Positions 36,301 to 48,900 of a stretch of DNA of 64,000 nucleotides are shown piece after piece; within the stretch, counting starts at the first letter, position 1; each line of letters begins with the position of its first letter. The position numbers and the translations under genes were made by a program. Location of the stretch: the NCBI GenBank assembly GCA_018697195.1, contig CM031878.1:37457600-37521599 (forward strand), read 5' to 3'. Under the pieces are notes generated by a model that was given only the letters and a program-made list of their open reading frames with translations, searched no databases and was not told the origin of the DNA. This DNA comes from Certhia americana. Lineage: Eukaryota; Chordata; Aves; Passeriformes; Certhiidae.

Positions 36301-39300
36301 TAATAGGAAATTGCTGACATGAAGCTGCCTTGGAAGTTTTACAGCCAAAGACGTTCCTCCAGCTTATACATTAAATACCACTACATTTTGACATGGACTT
36401 CACAATAGTATTTTAAACTCCTTTGTCCATAAGTAGTTTTTGGTCAAAAGTATTTTCTAGTACTATCTAGCTCTTCACATTCTGAAATTTGATAATTACT
36501 TAAGTACTTTGTTAAGGCATTTGAGGAATATGAACATCTTGCATTTTCACTTTTGTGTTGTTTTTACCATCCCCAAGTTTTACCCAGAATCATACACGTG
36601 TTTAAACTGAGTTCACTCTCACACTGGTTGTGTTCATTTTACATTTGTCATGTCACCACTTTTATTATTGTTCCTTCTGTAACTGCAAACAAACAGCTCC
36701 AAATTCCTCTAGAACAGATCAGTACTTTTTGCCTTTTAGCAATGCCCATGTCAAAGATTAGTCACTCAGAAGTGTCCCTTGAGAGAGAACCACAGAGTAC
36801 CAAGACTCACTCAGTCTAACACTACATTTCATTTTGTGAAAGTGGGAGAGACAGTGTAGGTGGAAAAGTGTGGTGTAGCACTGCTTTTGTCTGTATATGA
36901 GAAAGCTAGGTGCTCTTAAGCTTTGCAGTATTACTTAGTCTCATATTAAAAAGAATTTTTTTTTTTTTAAATTAACATGCAGAGAAAACTGTATAAACTA
37001 ACTCTTAGCTTCTCTAACTGTCTGTATAATGCCTCTGCATTTATGTCACATTGAACTATATTAGATGAAAATTTAAAGTGAAATGTAATCCTGTGGTAAA
37101 ATGAATTCTCAGTGAGGAACAAAGAAAAAATGTCTATCTCCTGAACAGAGAAAGATTTTACAGCACCTGAAGTGTGGAAGTCAGAGCCTTTAGATATTAC
37201 ACTTTTGTTTACAAAGGAATAGCCAACAGCTACTTGTTGCTTTTTTGTTTTAGTTATTTTCACCCTCCTTCTCCCCAATAATGTAATTGCTGTTCCTACT
37301 AGGCAGTAACTGGATTGGACAGCATAAAAATAGTGTCTGATCATTACACAGTCTTTTGTATGAAGTTTCAGCAACGTTGATAACTTGGGTTTCTTGTCTT
37401 GTCTACTGGCACAGTGACAAATATGCATGTTTGGTGTTACCCAGACTGTACAAGCAAGCACTGGACAGATAATGTGAAACTGGAGACAGAGATGAATTGT
37501 TTATATACATACAGGAAGGAGGGAAGGTTTTGTCTCTGCCTGTCTAGTGTTTGCCTCTCACCCACCTATTCAACAGTTCAAAGCACTAGAAAAAGCAGGA
37601 AAGAGAATTTAGTCTTTGACTACTTTCAGGAGAATAATTCAGTCAATTTCCTACAGCCCTGTGTAAAGCTGTTAGTGTGTCTCTGTTTCGTATCTGCAGT
37701 AATCCATGGGTTTCCAGGAGAACAGAATCCTCAAACCCTCAGTAATGCTTCCAGCTTTTTCAGTGTGCCCTTTCTTCTGAACATCTGCTGCCAACATAGA
37801 CCCAGAGTACTTTACTCATTCAAATTTGCATTCCAAAACCCAAATGTGAATGTAAGAAAAAGAATCTGACATCAGAATTCCTGCTCATGCAAAAGAATCT
37901 GTTTTTTTTTTTTTTTTTAAGAATTACAGAACTGTGTAAAAGCACGTAATATCTATTTGTTCTCGTTAAAAGTTACAAAAATCTACTTATTTGCCTGATA
38001 ACTAAACCACATCAATCCATTGACAAAAGTGTAATTTAGAATGAACAAGACAGTGCTGGTGAGCACATTGATGTGAAGAAGTTCCTTTTTGATTCTGTGT
38101 ACAGCTTGTAACTTGGAACACTTTTTCTATTTGTACACAGATGCCAGTTTTTTCAGTGCCAAGAATGTTCCTTTCATACACTACAAAGTTCTAGCAAATG
38201 TGCAACTCCTCTTTCTGGCAAGGGCTTTGTATGTGCTTGAGAGTTAAATCCTTCTACTTCTTTTCTGCTTCATCTCCCTTGCGTGCTTTCATTCCTTGAC
38301 CTTCAGTTGCACTAAACTAATTTTCAAGAGCACAGTTTGACCTAATTGCTTAGCAGAGTATGATCATGAAGAAACCCATATATTGTCTGATAACCCTGTG
38401 GTCTTAACTTCTTCTAAAGTCATGTGCTTCTTTCAAAGAAGAAGACCACATTGATTGCAGGGAGGGCTGTGTGCTGGTACTGTATGTGGAGGATTAGCAG
38501 CTGCAAGATCATTCCTTTCTGTTGCTTTCATATTCTGAAACCATTGCCATGCCACTTTTTCTTCTGGAAAAACCCTATCCTTTATGCTGCACGGAACTTC
38601 AGAAAGACAAACTCTTGAATCTGTGTATGAGTTTCTGCACATTGTTTTTTGTATAAGGCTTATGTGCAGGCATAATGTTAATTTGAAATGCCCTCATGAT
38701 TTGGAAGCAGGTAACTAATAAGAGACCAGAAGTCCAAGTAGAACAGGAGTTGCAATGACATATATTAACCCTCATGTTCTGAAATGGCTCAAAGCACAGC
38801 AGCAAGCAAGTGTAGGAGGAAGAGGGGGAGCATGATTGCCTCATGTCAGCAGTGCCTTTCTCAGCTGCACCTTGCTGCAAACCTTCAGTGCCTTTTCAAT
38901 ACTGGTGGTACTTTCTGGCTAGCTCATCAGGGCCATCTGTCAAAAGAACAACTTTAAGCTGTGTTCTGCTTCAGAGTGAAGCTTTCATCTGTTGAAACTT
39001 TGTTCACTGTGTTGATGAATGTGGGGTTACACTGTGATGGGGCCATGCTGTGAAGAGTCTCAACTCACTTCTGGTTCAAGCTGTGTGTAATGGTAACATA
39101 AATGAGAGAGTCAAGTGAAGGAATGTTTTCTCTGCCTCCGTTGTAAGGCAGATGGGAATCACTTTCAAGTTCCTTGTGTATGTCTATCTGCCCTAAAACA
39201 AGCCACAAATTAAGTGGAGGCACAGGAGTTTTCAGGCTTATGGAGTAGCCTAGTGACAGGAAAATTCACTTGCTAAAGACTTCGATATCAAGTAGGAAGC

Positions 39301-40550
39301 GTTTTAGGATTATTGAAGTTGATATGCAAAGTACGGTGCAAGGCAGAACATAATTGTTTCCTAGCTGCTGTTGGATTCATTTGCTAAATAAAATAATTGT
39401 GAGATATTAATTTTTATCTTTTCTTGGAAAATTTATTGTGCCTCTGTAGGAGATTCATCGTGTGAATCGTGCAGAATTCAAAACAGGAACTTTGAATTCT
39501 ATTGAATTATATTTGACTTATAGCACTTAGTAGTATCCTTTATGCTGTCATCATGACTGGTTTTTGCAGGGAAAAACAAAGCCGAGGTGGGAGAGCTCTT
39601 CTGACTATTGCTTTCATTTGAAAACTAGTAAGCAAACTATATTTTTTTTTGTTTATGTGTTCCAATATCAGACAGTTTTTCTGTAACTTCTTTTTTAAGA
39701 AGTTAGGGACAAGAGGGTGACTGCATTTTAAGTGTCATGTGTGTACTGCATGCTGTGTGTTGCCAAGGGTGTCTTTTCAATTACTCATTTTAAACAAATC
39801 TGTTGGTCTGTAATTTATGCTGTAGTTTACAGCCCATGGCCCTTGAGCATACAATGTTAAGTACTCTTGTGGCAGGTCTTTTAGAAGTAATGAGAGGTAA
39901 AGGCAAGTGGAAATATATTTGTGATGGTGATGACTCCCTTTTTTTTCCTAAGAACAGAGGTGGGGGGGAAGAGGACTGTGTGCCTGTTTGTAGAGACACA
40001 CAGGATGTGTGGTATGGTTTTTCTTCTGTTTTGACCGCACATGTAGACTGTACTGTTATTGGCATGTTTTGGGAGGTCTAGTGCTTAGTCAGCTGCACAA
40101 AATTACTTAATAATGAAGTTCTGTTCCTTCAGTCAGTTCTCTTGTTCATTTAGAAGGACTGAATTTCTAAACTACTTTTAACATGTTTCATTTAAACACA
40201 ACTTTCTTCTATCTGCTAAATAGTGTTATCTTTAATACTGTTTATGGCTGGTGGTTTTTCATACATTCTCAAGAATGACAAGTAGCTGACATAAAGAAAA
40301 CGAAGGTCTTTTGAAACTGTTTCCCAGCTCAATTAGACCTTAAACACTGGAAGAAGCAAGATAACGTAACATGATATCTATTGAACTGACAATCAAATCC
40401 ACCCTCTAGGGAAGGGGATGAGCTTTATGGATGTGGTTACTATCACCTTGTTAGTAGTTATAAAATTGTGCATGAGAGTGTTTGGATGCTGGCATGAGTG
40501 CAAGTTTACTCTAGTTTTACTATAGGTATTTAGAATGGCTTGTCCTTTTG
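33324..40550. other. Intronic DNA, no gene recognised
   Basis: AT-rich on average, with a GC-richer, CpG-containing patch at about 34090-34330 and T runs at 36129-36146 (18) and 37902-37918 (17). Open frames such as the one at 37399-37869 show no family resemblance. No transposon was recognised. Confidence 0.5.
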
Positions 40551-40560
40551 TGGTGTGGAA

Positions 40561-40592
40561 CAGGGGGCTTGCTTTAACATGCAAGCCCCCTG
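40561..40592. repeat. Perfect 12-bp inverted repeat with 8-base loop
   Basis: 'cagggggcttgc' (40561-40572), spacer 'tttaacat', then its exact reverse complement 'gcaagccccctg' (40581-40592). It could form a stable GC-rich hairpin. No neighbouring T run suggests a terminator, and the stem is too short for a typical microRNA precursor. Confidence 0.95.
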
Positions 40593-41914
40593 CTTTAATG
40601 TTATCTTTTCAGTAGATTCCCTGTATTTCAAGATTGCACAGGGAAGAAACTTAATTAAGCTTTCTAAATCTTTCTAAAGCTCAGACTAGGTTGTTAAGCA
40701 CATTTGATTGTGTGTGTAGCTATATAAAAATCAATTGTGTTCTCCCCATTGTTCTTCCTTCTTTCTTCCTCCTTGTCTTAAGGTTCAGTTGTTTCTGTAC
40801 ACCATCAGAAGCAAAATATCACTGCCTTCTGGTTTGTCTTGGATATTATCTTTGCTTACATTTGCTTTTTGCCCTCTGCACTTTGGCAGCTATTCAATCT
40901 CAACATGATATTCACTTCCTGCTGCCTGTTGGATATTTTCCTTGACTTGATGTCCAAGTGTCAAAATGCACCATGCTGTCCTTAATCACTCAAAAAACAG
41001 ACAGGAGTTGAGATTTTCCAGGATGTTGAAAGGCTGAAAACATCTTCAGGTTTAGTCTGAAAGCATCTCCTTCGCCTGTGCTGTGCTTTTAGCCTATTGT
41101 TTTCTTCCTCAAAAAGTTGACTTGTGCAGTAGCAAGCTCACCTTGGTACACAGTAAATTCCTGTCAGTTGAGTTTCATGGTTGCTTTTTTCTTAAAGTTG
41201 ATATAGCTGTTCTAATCAAGAGTTATTGGAATATTGAAAAAAGACAAATCAACCCCCCTGCCAGCACCTCAGCTTAAAAATCAATCACAAGACAATAATG
41301 AAGCTGGGATCATTAGCATCAGAGGACATCTTATAGTGAAATCTTATCTATATATTAATTTTTAAATTGCTAATTATTACTATTTATCTTGGTTATTCAT
41401 AAGTGAGTGATGGAAAAATTAATTTCTTTGTAGACATTTAGAATTTTCATTCTGAAAATTAGACAGCATCTGTTTTTGTACAGGGCAGGAAGATGTTGAG
41501 AAAAGAATTAGTGTCAATATCTTAACATTTTTTCAGATTAATTTACGTTTCATTGTTTTTTACATGCCTTTGAAAGGTCTCTAAAGTTCAATTTACAGTC
41601 TCTTCTTTGCAATTTGCGGTAGCTGCATTGCTGTTAATGCAGCTTTAGGTGTTTGGGATGAGCATTCCATTGTGTTTTTGGGTAGAGAAGGGTACTCTTG
41701 ACTGAAGAACGATTTCAGAGACAGAGCTATAAAATGACCTTTTGATCTGATCATTATGAAGCAACTGTTGAATTAATCACTTTTTGCCTTTGGAGACACC
41801 AAAGCTGGTCCTGCATACAGCATCACAGCCATCCTCATTAAGTTCCCTAGCATTTAAGCTGCACATCCATACTCTTCTGGGATGAGAAGATGAAATAGTA
41901 AAGGAGTATCTTTA

Positions 41915-42908
41915 TTTAAACTGGTTGGAGGTGCTCATCCAGAGGGTAGTGGCTCGGAGTCCCAATGGACATCAGTGACAAGTGGTGTCCCCTGGGGTCC
42001 ATACTGGGACTACTGTTTTTTAATATCTTCATTAGTGACATAAAGGGATCAAGTGCACCCGCAGGAAGTTTTCAGGTGACACCAAGCTGATTATGTTGAT
42101 GACACACCTGAAGGATGGGATGTCATCCAGAGGCACCTGGACAAGCTCGAGAACTGGCACCATTGGGGATTTCATGAGGTTTAACAAGACCAAATGCAGG
42201 GTGCTGCACCTGGGTTGGGGCAGCCCCAGGTACCAGCACAGGCTGTGGGATGAACAGATGCAGAAGAACTCTGGAGTGCTGATGGGTGAGAGGCTGGACA
42301 TGACCCAGCCATAGGCACTCCCAGCCCAGAAAGCCAGATGTGTCCCAGGCAGCATCCAAGGCAATGTGGGCAGCAGGGGAGGGAGGGCATTCTGCCCCTC
42401 TGCTCTGCTCTGGTGAGAGCCCACCTGCAGTGCTGCAGCCACCTCTGGGGTCCCAGCACAGGAAGGACATCACCCTGTTTGAGTGAGTCCAGAGGAGGGA
42501 GGAAAAGCTGAGAGAACTTGGTTTATTCATCCTGGAGAAGAGAAGGCTTTAGGGTGACCTAATATCAGCCCCTGTACCTGAAGGGAGCCTACAAGAAAGA
42601 CAGAGAGTGAGTTTTCACAAGAGCACGTAGTGACAGGACAAGGGAAAATGGCTTCAAACTGCAAGAGAGTAGGTTTGGATTAGATACTAAACAAAAGTAT
42701 CATTGCTGAGGGGGTGGTGAGGCACTGGAATAGGTTGCCCCTAGACATTGTGGATGATCCATCCCTGGAAGTGTTCAAGGCCAGGGAGGATGAGAGACTG
42801 AGCAACCTGATCTAGTGGGAGTTGTGCCTGCCCATGGTAGGCAGGTTTGAAACTAAATGATCTTTAAAGCCTCTTCCAGTCAAGACCATTTATGATTCTG
42901 CGATTTTA
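41915..42908 (+). mobile_element. CR1 LINE, 5'-truncated, with remnant reverse transcriptase 3' end
   Basis: About 1 kb retaining the end of CR1 ORF2 and its 3' UTR. The reverse transcriptase motif GVP.G is readable at 41984-41998, and SILGLLFFNIFISDI follows from 41998 in a frame shifted by one base, so the frame is broken there. The catalytic FADDT motif is present as FSGDT at 42069-42083, with the first aspartate changed to glycine. Downstream are typical CR1 3' blocks ('gtgaggcactggaatagg', 'ccctggaagtgttcaaggcc') and a terminal 'tatgattctgcgatttt'. It is an inactive copy. Confidence 0.9.
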
Positions 42909-45900
42909 GGAAGACTGCAAAGAACACTGGCATGAAGAATTTAGCTCATTGCTTATTCATCCTAGGACATGTGATAGCACTTTCTGCTGTGCCTTGTGTG
43001 AGCAGGGTTTGTGTTTTTTTAAATTATCTTTTAAGCTGGATCATTGACCATTAATGGTTAGAAGTAAATCTTGGTTTTGTGAGATCAGTTTAAGAAGAGA
43101 TATGACAACAGGAAGAAGTAGCTGGGCATGCAGGGAGTAAGTAGGGTATGTGCAGATGTTTTTCTACCAGCATCATTTCTAGACAAACAAGGAGCATATT
43201 GAAGGCCGTTTCCACAATGCAATGTGCTGCAGAATTGTCACTGTGCTATCAATCCAGCCCAACAGATGTTTATACACTATGATGTTAATATGAAGATTAG
43301 TTAAACTGAATTGTGGAAAAATACTACCTTGGACTACAAGGAGAAAAAAATATAAATTTTTAATAAATTGCATAGAGATGTTTCATATTTATCTCAATAG
43401 TACTGCTTTTTACATTAATTTTAAGCACTCTTCTGATTTACTTTAGATATTTGTTTAATGTATGGCCTACACAGGCTTTAACTTTGGAGCAGAGCTTAAA
43501 ATTCAGAAAAGCTATGATCATCCCTGCTTTTGTTTTTTGGAGTTCTGATAGTACCTTTCTTGTACTACCCTGGTGGTATTGACTGCACTTTATTCGTTCT
43601 GCTAGTCATGTGGCTGATGAGGAAAAGATAGCATTATAGCACCCAAAATCATGTGAGGCCAGAAAAAGTGACTGTTTAGTGTTGACTGCCTGGTTTCCAC
43701 GTGATTGTCAGTTTCCTGTAGCATCTGCAGAAGAGGACAGTGTTCCTTGTGCTCACTGTAATTCCAGAGACCCTGTATTTGCAGTTGTAGCACTGAGAAG
43801 AGAGCACTGTGCTTGTGCTTAGGCAATGCTAGTGCTTCGCTTCCACAGCATGCTCATCCTGTGCCACCATCTTTCATGTGGGTGCCACTTCAAGCCCTTC
43901 TGTCATCTAGTTTAATTTTATTGTATTCCCATCTCTGATAAACTGTGTTCTTTTAGCACTGTGCTGAAATGGTTGTGTGCAGAGGTGTCTTCCAGCTGCC
44001 TGGTAACTTGTCCCATGCTGCTGCTACTGGATTGCATCTTCCAAAGAGACCTGGATTTTTGAGGAGCTTTTACTGGGAGGTGTTGATACTCATGGTGAAG
44101 TCAATTTACATTTGCATCTCTGAGAAAGGTTGTTGTCTGGCTGTTTGCAGCAATGCCTGTGCTTGCCTTGTTTGCTCTCAAGGGGAGGCCTAGACTTACA
44201 CATGTTTGGGGATTTCAGCTTGTTTACTCAACTGTTCTTTGATTTACAGTTTGTGATAAATGTTCTCTGATGCTGAATTTTTGTTTGGTTAGTTTTTTGG
44301 GTTTGGGGTTTTTTTTTCTATTTTCATGCTTTGAAAAAGCTTTCAAAAAGAGCAGTAAGTATCTTCAGTTGTATATAGTGAATGCATTTGGAATGGTAGT
44401 GAATTTAGGCCTAAAAATAGGCCTGTTTATAAAAGAGCTGAGGCTCACTGGTGGTGTTGCCAAGACAATGAAAATTAATTCAGAAGCTTTTCTGACTTTT
44501 TGTGTGTTTTTACACAAAAAAACAGTTAGTTTAGTTTCAGAAAGGAAGGTGTTGGAGGATTCCCTATTCCATGTGACAGATTTTCATGTCAAGCCTACAA
44601 GCTGATTTTTGACTGCCAACCCTGCAGTAGTTTACTTGCAGCAGCTGACCTCAGCTCTCTGCCTGTCACCACCAACACACTATCACTTCTGCCAGCTAGA
44701 CAGTCTTATGGTTACACTTGGAGTAACACCTGTACAAAATCACTAATTGCTAGAAAAATTTCACTGATGTCGCTCTAGGAAACAGGAAGAGAGCAGTCTG
44801 TATTTTCTGGCAATCTTATTTTTGTTTTGCCTCCGAGAACTCATTTTCCTTCCGGCACATTTTTGGCATTCAGCCGTGAGAAAGCTGTGAGACCAAAGCA
44901 GCTCTTGCTGCCAGAGAAACACCTGACCTGTGAGGGGAAGGAAGACTTTAACATGCAATTTTTGCTCTGCAGATGCAAACTTGGGTGCCCCTAGATTTTC
45001 TGGACAGGCTACCAAGATAATGAGTGTCTTCCATTACTTTTTTTGTGGCTACAAAGGAGTAGCCACCTGGTTGCTCACAGCTTGTTAATGTACTGCACAT
45101 ATTGCCATAACAAAACAGTCTTTCCTGCAGTGACAGACAGTCCGTCCTGAATCCTGAATTGCACACCAGCACACTTGCCTACCCTGACATGGCTACGAGG
45201 CACTTTGCTTCCAAGTGCAAAACTATCACGGGCAGTTAAGAAACCAAGACATCCTGGAAGCCTGGGATGTCTTACTTTCTTTAGGCCAACAGGGGTTGGG
45301 GTTTTTGCTCCAAATTGCCAAACTACATAACAATAAAGGTGATCCCCTGTTGTGACAGGCATGTGCCACCTGGCATCGAGGGCAGTGGTCTGAGTGGAGT
45401 GGCAGTGCCTGTGGAGGGCTGCCTGCTGCACCCTTGCAGCAGGCTCTCAGCAGCTGTCCCAGCAGAATGGAGTGATCCAGAGGTGATACTGATCCCATCT
45501 GCACAAGTCTCCCTTCCAGTGGTAGCGGGGCCTGCCTCAGGACCCCCAGCTCTGCCAGGGGGATGCTGCTTCAGCAGCTCCTGATCAGTGCAGGGAAGAA
45601 GCAACCATTTCTGGCATCCAACATCTTGGAACTTGGTGAAATTGAACGAGCAGCCAGAATAGTTTCAGAAACATGGTAGTGTAGAGGGATAGCAGGATCC
45701 TGGTTTGAATTTTGCATGCCTAACAATGGAGAAATACAAAGTAGCCTTGAGGCAGGTTACTGAGGCGCCATTAATAGGAAGGGAGTCATCCTGAAGAACT
45801 CTGGGCTGTCTCCTGGCTTCGTGGAGCTATGTTTGAGTGCTGACTTCCTGACAAGTTGCTACTGCTGCCTTTTCTAGCTCAGCATGAGAACTTATGGAAG

Positions 45901-48900
45901 GTGAAACAAGAAAATGCTACTTGCCATACTCTGTCTCTGGCAGCACAGGCTTTCTTATCCAGTATAATAAATCCTTTGTAAAAGATCTCTTTCCCTAGAA
46001 TAAAAAAGGGCTATTGAAATTTGTTGTTCTTCGTCGCACTGTTTTTCAAGACCATTTGTAGCAAATCTACTATCACACTTTTTGTATGTACTCTTTCTGG
46101 TAGCTCCTCATTGACATTTCCCTGTGTAAAGAGCTAAGAGAAACCCCCAATCAGAGCAATTTTTCTTTGTTATTTTAACATGAAAAAGAACAAAATGAAA
46201 CTTGTCACCAGGGGAGAGCATATTGTGCTGGCCTCCCTGAGACAATTTGTATTGGAGTGGGAAGCTGGTGGCTGGCAGTGGGAAAGGCAGGCTGGCACAG
46301 GGGGTCTGTGCAGAAAGCAGTCATGAGACACATGGTCCTCAGACACATTGTGTTGATTAGAGAGTTGGGCTTCTGTGAAAGAAGCAAGAGCAATACCTGC
46401 TAAGGGAAGCCTTGCTCCAGTTAATATTTCGAGTAGATTAAACTTAAACAGATAATTGTTGCTTAAGGACAGAAAAAGGAAGGAAACGTGTAAATGGAAT
46501 TTGCATTCTTGTGGCCAAAATAAAGTGCCTTTGTGAACTGGATTTGTAACAAAAACTTCAGCAGAAATTAATTAAACCTCTGTTTGTTCTAGTGGAGCTT
46601 GTGTCATTTCTGTCTGTTTCCTTTGTCAAGGAAGCAACAGATACAAGAAAATTTCGGGAATTTGTGCCATTTAATGTTCAAAATCTTAACTTAAAGTCTA
46701 TGTCTAGAAAATCAAAGATCAAAGTAGGCTGTGGTTTGGGAAGTGAAATATTTCAGGATTGTTTGCCTCTTACTTCCATGCACAAAACTTTGTAGTAGCT
46801 ACAATAAATATATCTTCCATAAAGCAGACTGTCAATTGTGGACATTTTTTTTTTTTTCCTTTGCAAACTTTTTTTCAAACTTTACAGCTTTGATGCAGGG
46901 TTAAAATCAACTGAAAGCCCATTATACCCTTCCAGCACGTTTACAGCACTCATCCCTAAGCCTCTGAAATCCTTAAAGTAAACAGTTGACGTGTTTAGGA
47001 AATGAATTTGTAGTTAATTTTTGAGAAAGTTACAACAGCAGAGAGAATGCAATAAAATACGTCTAGAAGGATGGAGATGGAGAGGGAACTCCATCTCATC
47101 CAGAGAGATGGAGATGGTGCTGAGAAAGTTCATTGGAAGTACTGAAACACCACTGGGTGACTGGTTCTCTTTTTTCCAGGGCCTTGCTCATCTTCAGTTT
47201 GCATGCAGGGGCTCCTGAGTAAAATGAGGAACTGAATCTAGGAACTCACTGCTGATGAGAGCAATAGGAAAGAAGTTCACAACTCCTTGCATATTATACC
47301 TAACACTTAGGTGAGATGGATTTGGATATTGCTCCCTACAAGGGTACTTCCCTTTTGTTTGAATGCTGTAATGAAAAGACCAGCTTTCTGGAAAAATACA
47401 CTCATTGAAGCTCCATTTACAAAGTAATTTATTAATTCAAAAATCTTTGCTTTATTTTGGAGCTGTATTTAAACACACTTAATCCTTCCTCCAAATGTCT
47501 CGAAGTTACTGCTCTTGCTTTACCTCTGGTGCAGTACTGCTTAGCCATAGCTTGTGAGGCACAAGGGTAGAGGGTGGCAAAGCCAGGGTATGTAGGTAAG
47601 TTACAATTCTACATTGCAAAATTCTACAAAAGTGCATCTTGATTAAGACCATAATTTCTAAAGTGCTTCCTTATAGTTTGTGCAGTCCTTTTCTCTCAAC
47701 CCTTGTAATGGGAAGAAAAGCTTTCAGCTGCAGCCTGCATTGACTGTTAAGCTGAAGTCCATGTGAATGTATTTTTGTTCTGATGCCTAAGTCTTCATCT
47801 GAGTAGGAAGAGCTGAAGCACTGGGAGCTGGAATTGATGCATTAGAATGTCTTGGAGGCAGACTGAATTACTGTAGAAAGTGAAACTTATCAGTAATGTT
47901 AGTGGCGATTCTAGATGCACAACTGTTTAGATGACAGATCTCCTTAGCAAAAACCAAACCTAGAAAAAATATCTGTATTTTGACAAAGAAGCTGAATTTT
48001 AGAAAACAACTTGTCTTTAGTAATGCTGATATGGACTTGAAGGGGTTTTTTTTCCCCCCTTTTATTTCAGTTGTATTAATTATACTGGTAATATTCATTG
48101 AGCATACCCCTTGCATTAATAAAAGTGTCTGCATTGGTTACAGCAGACTCCAGCCTTTCCTTCAATGTAATAGTTTTCCTAGCTTTCATAAAGATCATTG
48201 AAATAGGCACATGGACTTTTGACAGCTTCAAAGCACTGCTGAAGTCAGAAATGGAGGTGGTATTAGGTAAGAGCTTACACACAGGAGAGAGTTTTTGTGC
48301 ACGGCATCCAGCTGCATAAGTGGGATGTCTTCTAGCTTTATACTTTATATACATATACACCATCTCTAGAAATCACTTAATCCGTTTCTCTGCTTTAAAA
48401 GATCAACTCAGCTGCCTGTAAATATAGAGAAAGGTTAATGGTACTCTCTGCATAACTAACACTCAAAAATGAGATGTTCAATACTCTTAACTGTGAATGC
48501 ATACTGCTTGCTTTTTTATGGTGAGTCAAAGTAAGTTCTTATAGGCAGAAGTCATGTTAAAAACATGCAAGGAATATTTGTTTTTTGAGAGAAAGCGTAT
48601 GCTACTAAGAATCTGGAACACAAATTGATGAAATCCTGAGAGATTGTGATAGTGTTGCTATTTTATTTCATGCAATGAAAGAGATCCAACAGATGAATAA
48701 GGTGAATGCATCTGTTTCTCATATTAATTTGCTAAAAGCTTTTTAATTTTCAGTGGTCTGTTCTTATTTCTCATATAAGTTCTGAAAAAGTTAGATTATC
48801 AGACCTCCAAAAACTGGATGTTTTCCTGTCTTCTTAAATTCCATCTAGAATCTAACTGGAAACCTTATTCTTGTTCCACAAGGAGCACTTATGCAAATAA

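Noticed and set aside
37399..37869. 156-codon plus-strand open frame
   Set aside because: No family resemblance, Cys/Ser-rich random composition, and no splice or promoter context.
42032..42530. Minus-strand frames over the CR1 element
   Set aside because: Antisense to a recognised LINE and explained by it.
45226..45604. Overlapping frames on both strands around 45.2-45.6 kb
   Set aside because: GC-richer DNA open in several frames at once; none carries a recognisable motif.
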